Below are positions 36,166-44,425 of a DNA stretch of 64,000 nt, in pieces. The translations under genes and the position numbers were made by a program. Source of the stretch: Terrabacter tumescens (GTDB lineage Bacteria; Actinomycetota; Actinomycetes; Actinomycetales; Dermatophilaceae); contig NZ_BMNZ01000001.1 in NCBI RefSeq assembly GCF_014646815.1, positions 186,001 through 250,000 on the forward strand, written 5' to 3'. The notes under the pieces were generated by a model that saw only the letters and a list, made by a program, of their open reading frames with translations, was not told the DNA's origin and searched no databases. The first letter of the stretch is position 1, and each line of letters begins with the position of its first letter.

Positions 36166-37146
36166 ATGGGCTTCTCCGACGAGGAGACCATGCAGGACCG
36201 TCTGGCCCGCGCCGCGGCCGCCCTGGCTGAGGCCGAGGGTGTCGCCGGGGTGCGGGCCGGCGGTGTCTCGGGCGTGACGTCCGGCGTGCCGTCACGCGGA
36301 TCCGCCCGTGCAGAGTCGTCGAAGCCAGCCACGTCGTCGACCGAGCGGTCCACGAAGGCGGAGCCGTCTTGGAAGGCTGAGCCGTCCACGAAGGCGGAGC
36401 CGACGAGGAAGGCCGAGCCGTCCACGAAGGCCGAGCCGTCCGCGAAGGCCGGACGGACGCAGCGGCGGGGTCGGACGGAGCGGTCGACGAGGTCGGAGCC
36501 GACCGGCGGGTCCGACGGTTCTGGCGGGTCCGTGCGGTCAGGACGGGCAAGCCGCCCGGGGTGGGCCGGCCGCGAGGGAGGTTCGGGCTGGGGTGTCGAC
36601 GGCGCGGGGGAGCGGCCCGACTGGGCGCCGCCGCCGGAGGACACCGAGGGCGCGGTCCCCGACGCGGATGCCGAGTCGGTGGCGCGGGCCATCGTGCTGC
36701 GACAGCTGAGCATGGCGCCACGCAGCCGCACCCAGCTCGAGCGGAAGCTGCGCCAGCGCGGGTGTGACGACGACGTCGCCGCGCGGGTGCTCGACCGCAT
36801 GACCGAGGTCGGTCTCGTCGACGACGAGGCGTACGCCCAGATGCTCGTGCGCTCGCGCCAGTCCGACAAGGGGCTGGCACGTCGTGCCCTCGCGCACGAG
36901 CTGCGCAAGCAGGGGATCGACCAGGAGATCGCCGACGAGGCCCTGGGCCAGGTCGGCGCCGGCGACGAGCGGCTGCGCGCCGAGCAGCTCGTCGCGAAGA
37001 AGCTGCGCTCCATGCGCGGCCTGGCTCCCGAGGTCCAGACCCGTCGGCTCGCAGCGATGCTCGCGCGCAAGGGCTATTCGGGCGAGGTCGCGTGGCCCAT
37101 CGTCCGCGACGCCGTCGACGGCCTGCCCGAGCATCGCCGCGACTGA
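36166..37146 (+). CDS. recX: Regulatory protein RecX with long repetitive N-terminal extension
   Basis: A 326-residue protein; the conserved RecX domain is only the last 155 or so residues (AESVARAIVLRQLSMAPRSRTQLERKL, then RRALAHELRKQGID and ARKGYSGEVAW). RecX caps or disassembles RecA filaments. The first 165 residues are disordered and contain six or seven [ST]KAEPS-type repeats (about 60-100), encoded by near-repeated 15-18 bp DNA (36340-36450), then Ser/Gly/Arg-rich sequence. This is far longer than usual, although N-terminal extensions are known in actinobacterial RecX. It is coupled to recA (2-bp gap) and so shares SOS control. Confidence 0.92.
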   Translation: MGFSDEETMQDRLARAAAALAEAEGVAGVRAGGVSGVTSGVPSRGSARAESSKPATSSTERSTKAEPSWKAEPSTKAEPTRKAEPSTKAEPSAKAGRTQRRGRTERSTRSEPTGGSDGSGGSVRSGRASRPGWAGREGGSGWGVDGAGERPDWAPPPEDTEGAVPDADAESVARAIVLRQLSMAPRSRTQLERKLRQRGCDDDVAARVLDRMTEVGLVDDEAYAQMLVRSRQSDKGLARRALAHELRKQGIDQEIADEALGQVGAGDERLRAEQLVAKKLRSMRGLAPEVQTRRLAAMLARKGYSGEVAWPIVRDAVDGLPEHRRD

Positions 37147-37200
37147 CGCGATCGCGCAGGATGCGCCTGCCGGCGGGTCCTTCAGACTGGGCGCACCACG

Positions 37201-37233
37201 AGGGGGTGAGGACCGGTCCGGTCCTCACCCCCT
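37201..37233. terminator. Terminator between recX and yceI
   Basis: 14-bp perfect arms (AGGGGGTGAGGACC and complement) around a 5-nt loop, between convergent genes. Confidence 0.8.
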
Positions 37234-37266
37234 GGGGCGGTGGGCGGTGCTGTGGTGCTGTGTTGC

Positions 37267-37872
37267 TCAGACCTCGGCGGGCACGTTGGCGATCGCGGAG
37301 ATGTCGAACTCGAGCTTGACCTTCTCGCTCACGAGGACGCCACCGGTCTCGAGGGCGGCGTTGAAGGAGAGGTTCCAGTCGGTGCGGTCGATGGTGACGT
37401 CACCCTCGAAGCCGACGCGGGTGTTGCCGAACGGGTCCTTGGCCGAGCCGGTCTCCTCGAAGGGGATCGTGACGGGCTTGCTGACACCGTTGATGGTGAG
37501 GTCGCCCGTGATGGCCCACTCGGAGCCGTCGCGCTCGACGTTCGTCGAGACGAAGGTGATCTGCGGGTAGTTCGCGATGTCGAAGAAGTCGGGGGTCTTC
37601 AGGTGGCCGTCGCGCTGCTCGTTGCCGGTCGTGACGCTGGCGGCGTCGATGGTCACGGTGACCGAGGAGTTGGCCGGGGTGACGGTGTCGACGTGGGCGG
37701 TGCCCTCGAACGTGTCGAAGTGGCCGCGGACCTTCGTCACCATGGCGTGGCGGGCGGAGAAGCCGATGCGGGTGTGGCTCGGGTCGAGCGTGTAGTCGCC
37801 GGAGATGTTCTCGACGGCGACCGACGGGGTCTCGGTGACGGTCTCGTCCTTGGTGCGGTTGAACAGGCCCAT
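37267..37872 (-). CDS. yceI: YceI family lipocalin-like protein
   Basis: A 201-residue protein. The YceI barrel is complete: SGDYTLDPSHTRIGFSARHAMVTKVRGHFDTF (near 24-55), VTIDAASVTTGNEQRDGHLKTPDFFDI (near 72-98), ITGDLTINGVSKPVTIPFE (near 118-136). Family members bind isoprenoid or other hydrophobic ligands. There is no signal peptide, unlike E. coli YceI, and the first 20 residues begin MGLFNRTKDET. GAAGGAC precedes the ATG. Upstream lies a strong MarR-type operator (37896-37934), so it is probably repressed until a ligand or oxidant is sensed. Confidence 0.9.
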   Translation of the reverse strand: MGLFNRTKDETVTETPSVAVENISGDYTLDPSHTRIGFSARHAMVTKVRGHFDTFEGTAHVDTVTPANSSVTVTIDAASVTTGNEQRDGHLKTPDFFDIANYPQITFVSTNVERDGSEWAITGDLTINGVSKPVTIPFEETGSAKDPFGNTRVGFEGDVTIDRTDWNLSFNAALETGGVLVSEKVKLEFDISAIANVPAEV

Positions 37873-37895
37873 GATGTGTCCTTCGGAGTAGGTTA

Positions 37896-37934
37896 TTGAA
37901 TCTTCAACAACTATGATGCAGGGAAGTTGTTGAA
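37896..37934 (-). promoter_or_regulatory. MarR-type operator/promoter of yceI
   Basis: TTCAACAACT (37903-37912) and AGTTGTTGAA (37925-37934) form a perfect 10-bp inverted repeat with 22-bp centre spacing, and TTGAA-TC-TTCAA (37896-37907) forms a second palindrome. Such TTGAA-N2-TTCAA sites are typical of MarR-family repressors. The region is strikingly AT-rich for this genome. No MarR gene is in the window. Confidence 0.75.
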
Positions 37935-38053
37935 CTGTCAAGCAGTGTCGTCAACGGGTGCAGGTGGTCCCCTATTCCCGGCGTCCGGCGGGCGGGATCC
38001 CGGGTCGGCCGGCCGGGGCTCGGCGTCCGGCGCGTCGCGGTTGCCGCACGACG

Positions 38054-38059
38054 TACCCT
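38054..38059 (+). promoter_or_regulatory. -10 element of miaB
   Basis: TACCCT lies 10 nt before the miaB ATG, giving a leader of only a few nucleotides. Confidence 0.45.
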
Positions 38060-38069
38060 TGTCGATGCC

Positions 38070-39635
38070 ATGACAACGCAGAACATCGCCCCCACGCCCG
38101 TCGCGACCGGGCCGGTCGGCTCGCCCCGCACCTATGACGTGCGCACGCACGGCTGCCAGATGAACGTCCACGACAGCGAGCGCCTCGCCGGCCTGCTTGA
38201 GACGGCCGGCTACGTCGACCTCGCCAGCCTGCCGGCGGGGGAGCGCCCCGAGGCCGCCGACGTCGTCGTGTTCAACACCTGCGCGGTGCGCGAGAACGCC
38301 GACAACAAGCTCTACGGCAACCTCGGCCAGCTGCGTCCGGCCAAGCAGAAGAACCCCGACATGCAGATCGCCGTCGGGGGCTGCATGGCGCAGAAGGACC
38401 GCGGCACCATCGTCGAGCGCGCGCCTTGGGTCGACGTCGTCTTCGGCACCCACAACATCGGCTCCCTGCCGGCCCTGCTCGACCGGGCCGCGCACAACCG
38501 GCGTGCCGAGGTCGAGATCCTCGAGAGCCTCGAGGTCTTCCCCTCGACCCTGCCGACCCGGCGCGACTCCGCCTACAGCGCCTGGGTCTCCATCTCGGTC
38601 GGCTGCAACAACACGTGCACCTTCTGCATCGTGCCGAGCCTGCGGGGCAAGGAGCAGGACCGTCGTCCCGGCGAGATCCTCGCCGAGATCGAGGCGCTCG
38701 TCGCGCAGGGCGTCGTCGAGGTGACCCTGCTCGGCCAGAACGTCAACACCTATGGCGTCGAGTTCGGTGACCGCCTCGCCTTCGGCAAGCTGCTGCGCGC
38801 GTGCGGCGAGATCGAGGGGCTCGAGCGGGTCCGTTTCACCAGCCCCCACCCGGCGGCCTTCACCGAGGACGTCATCCTCGCCATGGCCGAGACGCCCAAC
38901 GTCATGCCGAGCCTGCACATGCCGCTGCAGTCCGGCTCCGACAAGGTGCTCAAGGACATGCGCCGCTCCTACCGGAGCACGAAGTTCCTCGGCATCATCG
39001 ACAACGTCCGTCAGCACATCCCCGACGCCGCGATCACGACCGACATCATCGTCGGCTTCCCCGGTGAGACCGAGGAGGACTTCCAGGGCACGCTCGACGT
39101 CGTGCGCGAGTCCCGCTTCTCGAGCGCCTTCACCTTCCAGTACTCCATCCGACCGGGCACCCCGGCGGCGACCATGGCCGACCAGGTCCCCAAGCAGGTC
39201 GTGCAGGAGCGCTTCGAGCGGCTCATCGCCCTCCAGGAGGAGGTCAGCTGGGCCGGCAACCGCGCCGTCGAGGGCCGCGAGGTCGAGGTGCTCGTCGCGC
39301 CATCGGAGGGTCGCAAGGACCTCGAGACCAAGCGCCTCTCGGGCCGCGCCCGCGACAACCGTCTGGTGCACTTCGCGGTGCCCGAGGGCGCCGAGGTGCC
39401 GCGGCCCGGTGACATGGTCACGGTCCGGGTGACCTACGGAGCGCCGCACCACCTCGTGGCCGACTCGGGCGTCGAGGGCGGGACGTACGCCGTCCGGCGC
39501 ACTCCCGGCGGTGACGCCTGGGCAGCGCTCCAGGACGCACCGCAGGGCACCGGCAAGCCTGCCGTCAGCCTGGGCATGCCGTCGGTCGGGCGACCCGACG
39601 CAGCGCCGGCCGCGCCGGGCTGCTCTGTCGTCTGA
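38070..39635 (+). CDS. miaB: tRNA-2-methylthio-N6-dimethylallyladenosine synthase
   Basis: A 521-residue radical-SAM methylthiotransferase acting on i6A37 of tRNAs, the product of MiaA, whose gene is 0.7 kb downstream. [12 protein letters not shown] (near 28), [12 protein letters not shown] (near 69) and VGGCMAQKD carry the auxiliary cluster Cys; [11 protein letters not shown] (near 179) is the radical-SAM motif; a TRAM domain lies near 400-465. The last 50 residues (Gly/Pro/Ala-rich, ending CSVV) are an extension with no recognised domain. Paralogous to RimO at 27.6 kb. Confidence 0.95.
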   Translation: MTTQNIAPTPVATGPVGSPRTYDVRTHGCQMNVHDSERLAGLLETAGYVDLASLPAGERPEAADVVVFNTCAVRENADNKLYGNLGQLRPAKQKNPDMQIAVGGCMAQKDRGTIVERAPWVDVVFGTHNIGSLPALLDRAAHNRRAEVEILESLEVFPSTLPTRRDSAYSAWVSISVGCNNTCTFCIVPSLRGKEQDRRPGEILAEIEALVAQGVVEVTLLGQNVNTYGVEFGDRLAFGKLLRACGEIEGLERVRFTSPHPAAFTEDVILAMAETPNVMPSLHMPLQSGSDKVLKDMRRSYRSTKFLGIIDNVRQHIPDAAITTDIIVGFPGETEEDFQGTLDVVRESRFSSAFTFQYSIRPGTPAATMADQVPKQVVQERFERLIALQEEVSWAGNRAVEGREVEVLVAPSEGRKDLETKRLSGRARDNRLVHFAVPEGAEVPRPGDMVTVRVTYGAPHHLVADSGVEGGTYAVRRTPGGDAWAALQDAPQGTGKPAVSLGMPSVGRPDAAPAAPGCSVV

Positions 39636-39677
39636 GCCGATTCGGGCGGGCACTGTCCCTCGTGCTTGACTTGGCGC

Positions 39678-40304
39678 ATGAGTGTGCGCCCCATCGTCAT
39701 CACCGGCGAGCCCGTCCTGCACCGGGCCGCAGCCCTCGTCACGAGCTTCGACGACGAGCTGCGCACCCTGGTCGAGGACATGTACGAGACCAACGTCGCG
39801 GCCAACGGGGTGGGACTCGCGGCGCCGCAGATCGGTGTCGGCCTGCGCGTCTTCGTCTGGAAGATGGCCAACGAGGACGGCGTGCCCGAGCAGGGGCACG
39901 TCGTCAACCCGACCCTGACCACCTCTAAGGTCCCGCAGGAGCGCCCCAACCCCGACGAGGAGACCGAGGGCTGCCTGTCGGTGCCGGGTGAGGCCTTCCC
40001 GCTCAAGCGCGCCGACCGCGCGCACGTCATCGGCTTCGACGTCGACGGCAACCGCGTCGAGTTCGACGCGACCGGCTGGTTCGCCCGCTGCATGCAGCAC
40101 GAGTACGACCACCTCAACGGCACGCTCTACGTCGACCGCCTCGACGACCGTCAGGCCAAGAAGGCGCGCAAGGCCGTCAAGCGCAACGGCTGGGGCAAGC
40201 CCGGCAACTCGTGGCACCCGGGCGTCGACCGCGACCCGTTCGGCCACGACGAGGACGACCTCGACGAGCACACCGGCGACCACAGCGACGAGCTCATCGG
40301 CTGA
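39678..40304 (+). CDS. def: Peptide deformylase
   Basis: A 208-residue metalloenzyme removing the formyl group from nascent N termini. The three motifs are present: GVGLAAPQIG (near 45), EGCLSVPG (near 99, metal-binding Cys) and QHEYDHLNG (near 141, HExxH). Residues after about 160 form a basic then acidic tail (HDEDDLDEHTGDHSDE), longer than the typical enzyme. I chose ATG 39678 (MSVRPIVITGEPVLH). It precedes miaA by 4 bp and likely shares the miaB transcript. Confidence 0.94.
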   Translation: MSVRPIVITGEPVLHRAAALVTSFDDELRTLVEDMYETNVAANGVGLAAPQIGVGLRVFVWKMANEDGVPEQGHVVNPTLTTSKVPQERPNPDEETEGCLSVPGEAFPLKRADRAHVIGFDVDGNRVEFDATGWFARCMQHEYDHLNGTLYVDRLDDRQAKKARKAVKRNGWGKPGNSWHPGVDRDPFGHDEDDLDEHTGDHSDELIG

Positions 40305-40308
40305 GCGC

Positions 40309-41235
40309 GTGAGCGCCGATCCGACCCTCCCGGTCGTCGCCGTGGTGGGTCCGACCGCCACGGGCAAGTCCGACCTGGCCCTCGACCTCGCCGAACGCCT
40401 CGGCGGCGAGGTCGTCAATGCCGACGCCATGCAGTTCTACCGCGGCATGGACATCGGCACCGCCAAGCTGGCCCCGGCCGAGCGACGAGGCATCCCGCAC
40501 CACCAGCTCGACGTCCTCGAGGTGACCGAGGAGGCGAGCGTCGCCGGCTACCAGGCCGCCGCCCGTGCCGACATCGGTGCCATCCGGGAGCGCGGCCACC
40601 GCCCGTTGCTCGTCGGCGGCTCGGGTCTCTACGTTCGGGCGGCGCTCGACCGGCTCGACATCCCGCCGACCGACTCCGCGGTCCGCAGCCGGCTCGAGGC
40701 GGAGTCCGAGGCGATGGGCGGCGACGCGCTCCACGCCCGACTGCGCGAGCTGGACCCTCGGTCGGCAGCCACGATCCTGCCCGGCAACCTGCGCCGGGTC
40801 ATCCGCGCGCTCGAGGTCATCGAGCTCACCGGCAGGCCGTTCAGCGCGACCATGCCGACCCGCGAATTCGTCTCTCCCGCAGTGATGCTCGGTCTGCGAG
40901 TCGATCGCGACCGGCTCGTCGACCGCATCGACCTCCGGGTCGAGCGCATGTGGCAGCAGGGGCTCCGCGCCGAGACCGAGACGCTGCTCGCGCGCGGCCT
41001 GCGCGACGGTGTCACCGCGAGCCGGGCCATCGGCTACAGCCAGGCGATCGCCGTGATCGACGGCGAGATGGACGAGGCAACAGCACGGACCGAGACGGCC
41101 CAGGCCACGCGGCGCTATGCCCGGAGGCAGGAGTCGTGGTTCCGGCCCGACCCCCGCATCGTCTGGCTCGACGCGACCGACGGTGACGGGGCCAGGGTGC
41201 TGGACGAAGCCCTCAGCGTGCTCCGCGCGTCCTGA
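40309..41235 (+). CDS. miaA: tRNA dimethylallyltransferase
   Basis: A 308-residue enzyme adding dimethylallyl to A37 of tRNAs reading UNN codons. VVGPTATGKSDLALDLAE (P-loop, near 10-27), NADAMQFYRGMDIGTAK (near 39-55), HHQLDVL, LLVGGSGLYVRAAL (near 103) and ATRRYARRQESWFR (near 267) are the family motifs. GTG start 4 bp after def. Provides the substrate for MiaB encoded upstream. Confidence 0.94.
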   Translation: MSADPTLPVVAVVGPTATGKSDLALDLAERLGGEVVNADAMQFYRGMDIGTAKLAPAERRGIPHHQLDVLEVTEEASVAGYQAAARADIGAIRERGHRPLLVGGSGLYVRAALDRLDIPPTDSAVRSRLEAESEAMGGDALHARLRELDPRSAATILPGNLRRVIRALEVIELTGRPFSATMPTREFVSPAVMLGLRVDRDRLVDRIDLRVERMWQQGLRAETETLLARGLRDGVTASRAIGYSQAIAVIDGEMDEATARTETAQATRRYARRQESWFRPDPRIVWLDATDGDGARVLDEALSVLRAS

Positions 41236-41290
41236 CCGGCTGGCGCGCCCCGACCGGGTCCTGCCGTCTCCCGAGGCGGCCGTGGATGAC

Positions 41291-41318
41291 GCGCACTTCA
41301 TCACTTGATAAAGTGTGC
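41291..41318 (+). promoter_or_regulatory. ArsR-type operator and promoter upstream of arsR-sulP
   Basis: CACTT-GATA-AAGTG (41302-41315) is an inverted repeat, flanked by a degenerate outer pair GCGCACTT (41291-41298) and AAGTGTGC (41311-41318). TAAAGT (41309-41314) inside it is a plausible -10. ArsR repressors usually bind such 12-2-12-like dyads over their own promoters. Confidence 0.6.
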
Positions 41319-41350
41319 AACTGAAAAGGTCCGCATCGAAGGGTCGTTCC

Positions 41351-41686
41351 ATGAGTGTGCCGCTCTACCAAGCGAAAGCAGAGTTCTTCAAGACGCTCGG
41401 CCATCCGGCCCGCATCCGGATCCTCGAGCTGCTCTCGGAGCGCGACCACGCCGTGCACGAGCTGCTCGCCCACATCGACATCGAGCCGAGCAGCCTGTCG
41501 CAGCAGCTCGCCGTCCTGCGGCGCACGTCGCTCGTCACGTCGACGAGGGTCGGCGGTGAGGTGGTCTACTCGGTCAGCGTCCCGGAGGTGCGTGACCTGC
41601 TGCTCGCCGCACGGCGCATCCTCTCCGGCGTCATCGCCGCGCAGGGGGAGCTCGAGTCCGAGCTGAGCCCGACGGCCGGGTCATGA
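41351..41686 (+). CDS. ArsR/SmtB family transcriptional regulator
   Basis: A 111-residue winged-helix regulator: KTLGHPARIRILELLSERDHAVHELL (near 15-40), PSSLSQQLAVLRRTSLV (recognition helix, near 48-64) and GGEVVYSV wing. It has no Cys and no metal-site His cluster, so it is not a classical metal sensor. The gene overlaps the SulP transporter gene by four bases, and the two probably form an autoregulated operon. ATG 41351 is preceded by GAAGGG at 7 nt. Confidence 0.88.
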   Translation: MSVPLYQAKAEFFKTLGHPARIRILELLSERDHAVHELLAHIDIEPSSLSQQLAVLRRTSLVTSTRVGGEVVYSVSVPEVRDLLLAARRILSGVIAAQGELESELSPTAGS

Positions 41687-43449
41687 CCCTCGAGCTCGAC
41701 GTCCACGGGGTCCGGGCCTGGACCGCCCGGCAGGCGCGACGGGTGAAGTCCCTGGCTCCACGCAGGTCCGACTGGGCCTCGACGCGGATCGGGCGAGACC
41801 TGCCTGCCGGCCTCATGGTCGGCCTCGTCGCGCTGCCGCTCGCCCTGGGCTTCGGGGTCAGCTCCGGGATGGGAGCCACGGCAGGGCTCGTGACGGCCGT
41901 GGTCGCGGGCGCCGTCGCGGCGGTCTTCGGGGGCAGCCGGGTGCAGGTGAGTGGGCCGACCGGCGCGATGACCGTCGTCCTCGTCCCCATCATCGCGACG
42001 TACGGTCCGCACGGCGTCCTCGTCGTCGGGCTCATGGCCGGTGTCGTGCTCACCGCGCTCGGCTACGCGGGTGCGGGCCGCTACATCCGCTACGTGCCCG
42101 TGCCGGTCGTCGAGGGCTTCACCCTCGGGATCGCGGCGATCATCCTGCTCCAGCAGGTGCCTGCCGCCCTGGGCGTGCACGCTGTAGGCGAGAAGGTGCT
42201 CGGTCAGGCGCTGGGTGCCGTCGGCGACTGGTCGTCCCACCCGGCCTGGCCCTCGCTCGCCGTCGCCGCCGCCGTCGTGGCCGGGGTGCTCGGGCTGGCG
42301 CGCCTGCGCCCGGGCCTGCCGTGGGCGCTCGTCGTCGTCGTGCTCGCGACCGTCGCCAACTCGGTGCTCGACCTCGGGATCGCCACCATCGGCGCGGTGC
42401 CCGCCGGCCTGCCGGCCCCCTCGTTGCCGTCGATGGCGGTGTCCGACCTCAGCTCGCTCGTGCTTCCCGCCGTCGCGGTCGCGGCCCTCGCGGCGCTCGA
42501 GAGCCTGCTCTCCGCCACCGTGTCGGACGCGATGAGCGTGGGGCAGCGGCACGACTCCGACCGTGAGCTCGTCGGGCAGGGTCTCGCCAACCTCGCGGCG
42601 CCGCTCTTCGGCGGCATACCGGCCACCGCGGCCATCGCCCGCACGGCGGTCAACGTGCGATCGGGGGCGGCGTCGAGGCTCGCCGCCCTCACTCACGCGG
42701 CCGTCCTCCTCGTCATCGTGCTATTGGCCTCCCGGTGGGTGGCGATGATCCCCACCGCCGCCCTGGCCGGAGTCCTCGTCGCGACCGCGGTGCAGATGGT
42801 CCGGGTCTCGAGCCTCGGAGCCCTGCTGCGCTCCTCGCGCGGGGATGCCGTCGTCCTCGTCGGCACGGCTGCGGCGACGGTCCTGCTCGACCTCGTCATG
42901 GCGGTGCTCATCGGGCTCGTCATGGCCGGCTTCTTCGTGCTGAGGCAGGCCGCCGCCTCCGCCCGTCTCGAGGAGGTGCCCCTCGACGAGCGCGACCACG
43001 GCGACGAGGAGCGCGCGCTGCTCGATGAGCACATCGTCGCCTATCGCATCGACGGGCCGATCTTCTTCGGTGCCGCGCACGACTTCCTCCTCGAGCTCAC
43101 CGAGGTGAGTGACGTGCGCGTGGTCGTCCTGCGCATGTCGCGAGTGACCGTCATCGACGCAACGGGTGCCACCGTCCTTGCCGACACGATCGCGCGGCTC
43201 GAGGCACGCGGCGTCTCGGTGCTGCTCTCGGGGGTGCGCCCCCAGCACGAGCGGATCCTCCGCGAGCTCGGGGTCTACGACGGTCTGGCTCACGAGAAGC
43301 ACCTCTTCGCGACGACGCCCGGCGCGATCGAGCACGCGCGCGTGCACGCCGCGCGGGTCGCCCACGATCCGGCGCAGACCCCACCCGGGGACGACCGGGT
43401 GGACCCCGCGAGCACGGCCGGACGGCATACCGGAGAATGGCCGGCATGA
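41683..43449 (+). CDS. SulP family inorganic anion transporter with STAS domain
   Basis: A 588-residue membrane transporter. Residues 1-38 are basic; DLPAGLMVGLVALPLALGFGVSSGMGA opens the first helices; QVSGPTGAMTVVL (near 87) is the SLC26/SulP substrate-site signature; about 12-14 helices extend to residue 430. The C-terminal cytosolic STAS domain (about 445-550) has VVVLRMSRVTVIDATGATVLAD. SulP proteins move sulfate, bicarbonate or other anions; the substrate is unknown. Coupled to the upstream ArsR regulator (ATGA) and overlaps the dapF start (ATGA). An ATA codon lies in a GGCATAC motif at 42613. Confidence 0.9.
   Translation: MTLELDVHGVRAWTARQARRVKSLAPRRSDWASTRIGRDLPAGLMVGLVALPLALGFGVSSGMGATAGLVTAVVAGAVAAVFGGSRVQVSGPTGAMTVVLVPIIATYGPHGVLVVGLMAGVVLTALGYAGAGRYIRYVPVPVVEGFTLGIAAIILLQQVPAALGVHAVGEKVLGQALGAVGDWSSHPAWPSLAVAAAVVAGVLGLARLRPGLPWALVVVVLATVANSVLDLGIATIGAVPAGLPAPSLPSMAVSDLSSLVLPAVAVAALAALESLLSATVSDAMSVGQRHDSDRELVGQGLANLAAPLFGGIPATAAIARTAVNVRSGAASRLAALTHAAVLLVIVLLASRWVAMIPTAALAGVLVATAVQMVRVSSLGALLRSSRGDAVVLVGTAAATVLLDLVMAVLIGLVMAGFFVLRQAAASARLEEVPLDERDHGDEERALLDEHIVAYRIDGPIFFGAAHDFLLELTEVSDVRVVVLRMSRVTVIDATGATVLADTIARLEARGVSVLLSGVRPQHERILRELGVYDGLAHEKHLFATTPGAIEHARVHAARVAHDPAQTPPGDDRVDPASTAGRHTGEWPA
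43433..43438 (+). promoter_or_regulatory. -10 element of leaderless dapF
   Basis: GAGAAT lies 7 nt before the dapF ATG at 43446, inside the 3' end of sulP, so dapF may also be expressed independently. Confidence 0.45.
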
Positions 43450-44297
43450 CGCGTTTCACCAAGGGCCACGGCACCGAGAACGACTTCGTGCTCGTCCCCG
43501 ACCTCGAGGGAACGCTCGAGCTGACCCCCGCCCAGGTGCAGCGCATCGCCGACCGGCACGCCGGTCTCGGCGCCGACGGCGTCATCCGGGTCGTGCGCAC
43601 GGCGCTCGCGACCGACGAGTCGGTGCGCGCCCAGTCGCACGAGGCGCAGTGGTTCATGGACTACCGCAACGCCGACGGCTCCCTCGCCGAGATGTGCGGC
43701 AACGGCACGCGCGTCTTCGCCGAGTACCTCCGCCGCGAGGGACTCGCCTTCGGCTCGTCGTTCGCCATCGCGACCCGTGCCGGTGTCAAGACCGTCCGGG
43801 TCGTCGACGAGGGGTATGCCGTCGACCTCGGTCCGTGGCGCCTAGGGGACGAGGAGGGTGCCCGACGTGACGGCTTCGACGTCATGGTCAAGCCGCGCCA
43901 CGGCAAGCCGGTGCCGGCGCTGACGCTCGACATCGGCAACCCGCACGCCGTCGTCATGCTCCCCGAGGGCATCACCCTGGAGAACCTCGACCTCGGCGAG
44001 GCGCCCCAGCTGCACCCCGAGCCCGCCGGCGGCTCCAACGTCGAGTTCGTCCGCGCGGTCGGCCCGGGGCACATCGCGATGCGCGTCCACGAGCGCGGCG
44101 TCGGCGAGACGCGGTCGTGCGGCACCGGAGCCGCCGCCGCAGCCCTGGCGACGCGCTTCTGGTCCGGGGTAGAGGACCTCAGCCCGTGGACCGTCGACGT
44201 GCCCGGCGGACGCCTGACCGTCACGCCCCTGCCCGGTCAGCGCGTCGAGCTCGCCGGCCCGGCTGTCCTCGTCGCCGACGGGGACTTCCCGCTCTGA
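43446..44297 (+). CDS. dapF: Diaminopimelate epimerase
   Basis: A 283-residue PLP-independent epimerase converting LL-DAP to meso-DAP for peptidoglycan and lysine. The two catalytic Cys are in MCGNGTR (near 82) and SCGTGAAAAAL (near 221); FTKGHGTENDFVL (near 4) and GNPHAVVM (near 162) complete the substrate site. I prefer the ATG at 43446, 7 nt after GAGAAT; another ATG three codons upstream is in frame. Third dap gene of the window after dapB and dapA; the miaA-dapF-hflX order is usual in the phylum and here is split by arsR-sulP. Confidence 0.95.
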   Translation: MTRFTKGHGTENDFVLVPDLEGTLELTPAQVQRIADRHAGLGADGVIRVVRTALATDESVRAQSHEAQWFMDYRNADGSLAEMCGNGTRVFAEYLRREGLAFGSSFAIATRAGVKTVRVVDEGYAVDLGPWRLGDEEGARRDGFDVMVKPRHGKPVPALTLDIGNPHAVVMLPEGITLENLDLGEAPQLHPEPAGGSNVEFVRAVGPGHIAMRVHERGVGETRSCGTGAAAAALATRFWSGVEDLSPWTVDVPGGRLTVTPLPGQRVELAGPAVLVADGDFPL

Positions 44298-44312
44298 CAT
44301 CGGTGGCCCCTC

Positions 44313-44359
44313 GTTCGAGGTGATGTCGACACCCACGTGAGTGCCGCGATCACCTCGAC
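44313..44359. repeat. 47-bp intergenic repeat, copy 1
   Basis: Starts GTTCGAGGTGATG and ends GTGCCGCGATCACCTCGAC-like; about 80% identical to copy 2. Each copy is itself an inverted repeat with TCGAGGTGAT/ATCACCTCGA arms. Confidence 0.8.
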
Positions 44360-44378
44360 CGGCGGCCACTCACCCCCG

Positions 44379-44425
44379 GTTCGAGGTGATGCCGGCCGCC
44401 ACGCACGTGCCGCGATCACCTCGAC
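44379..44425. repeat. 47-bp intergenic repeat, copy 2
   Basis: Second copy, 66 bp downstream of the first and in the same orientation. Its right arm contains the stop codon of the nucleotidyltransferase gene (44416-44418). Confidence 0.8.

Noticed and set aside
37938-40430. An 830-codon minus-strand open frame opposite miaB-def
   Set aside because: Shadow frame; no start context and no family features.
41305-41350. Earlier in-frame starts for arsR inside the dyad
   Set aside because: They would lie within the operator; ATG 41351 has a ribosome site and matches family length.
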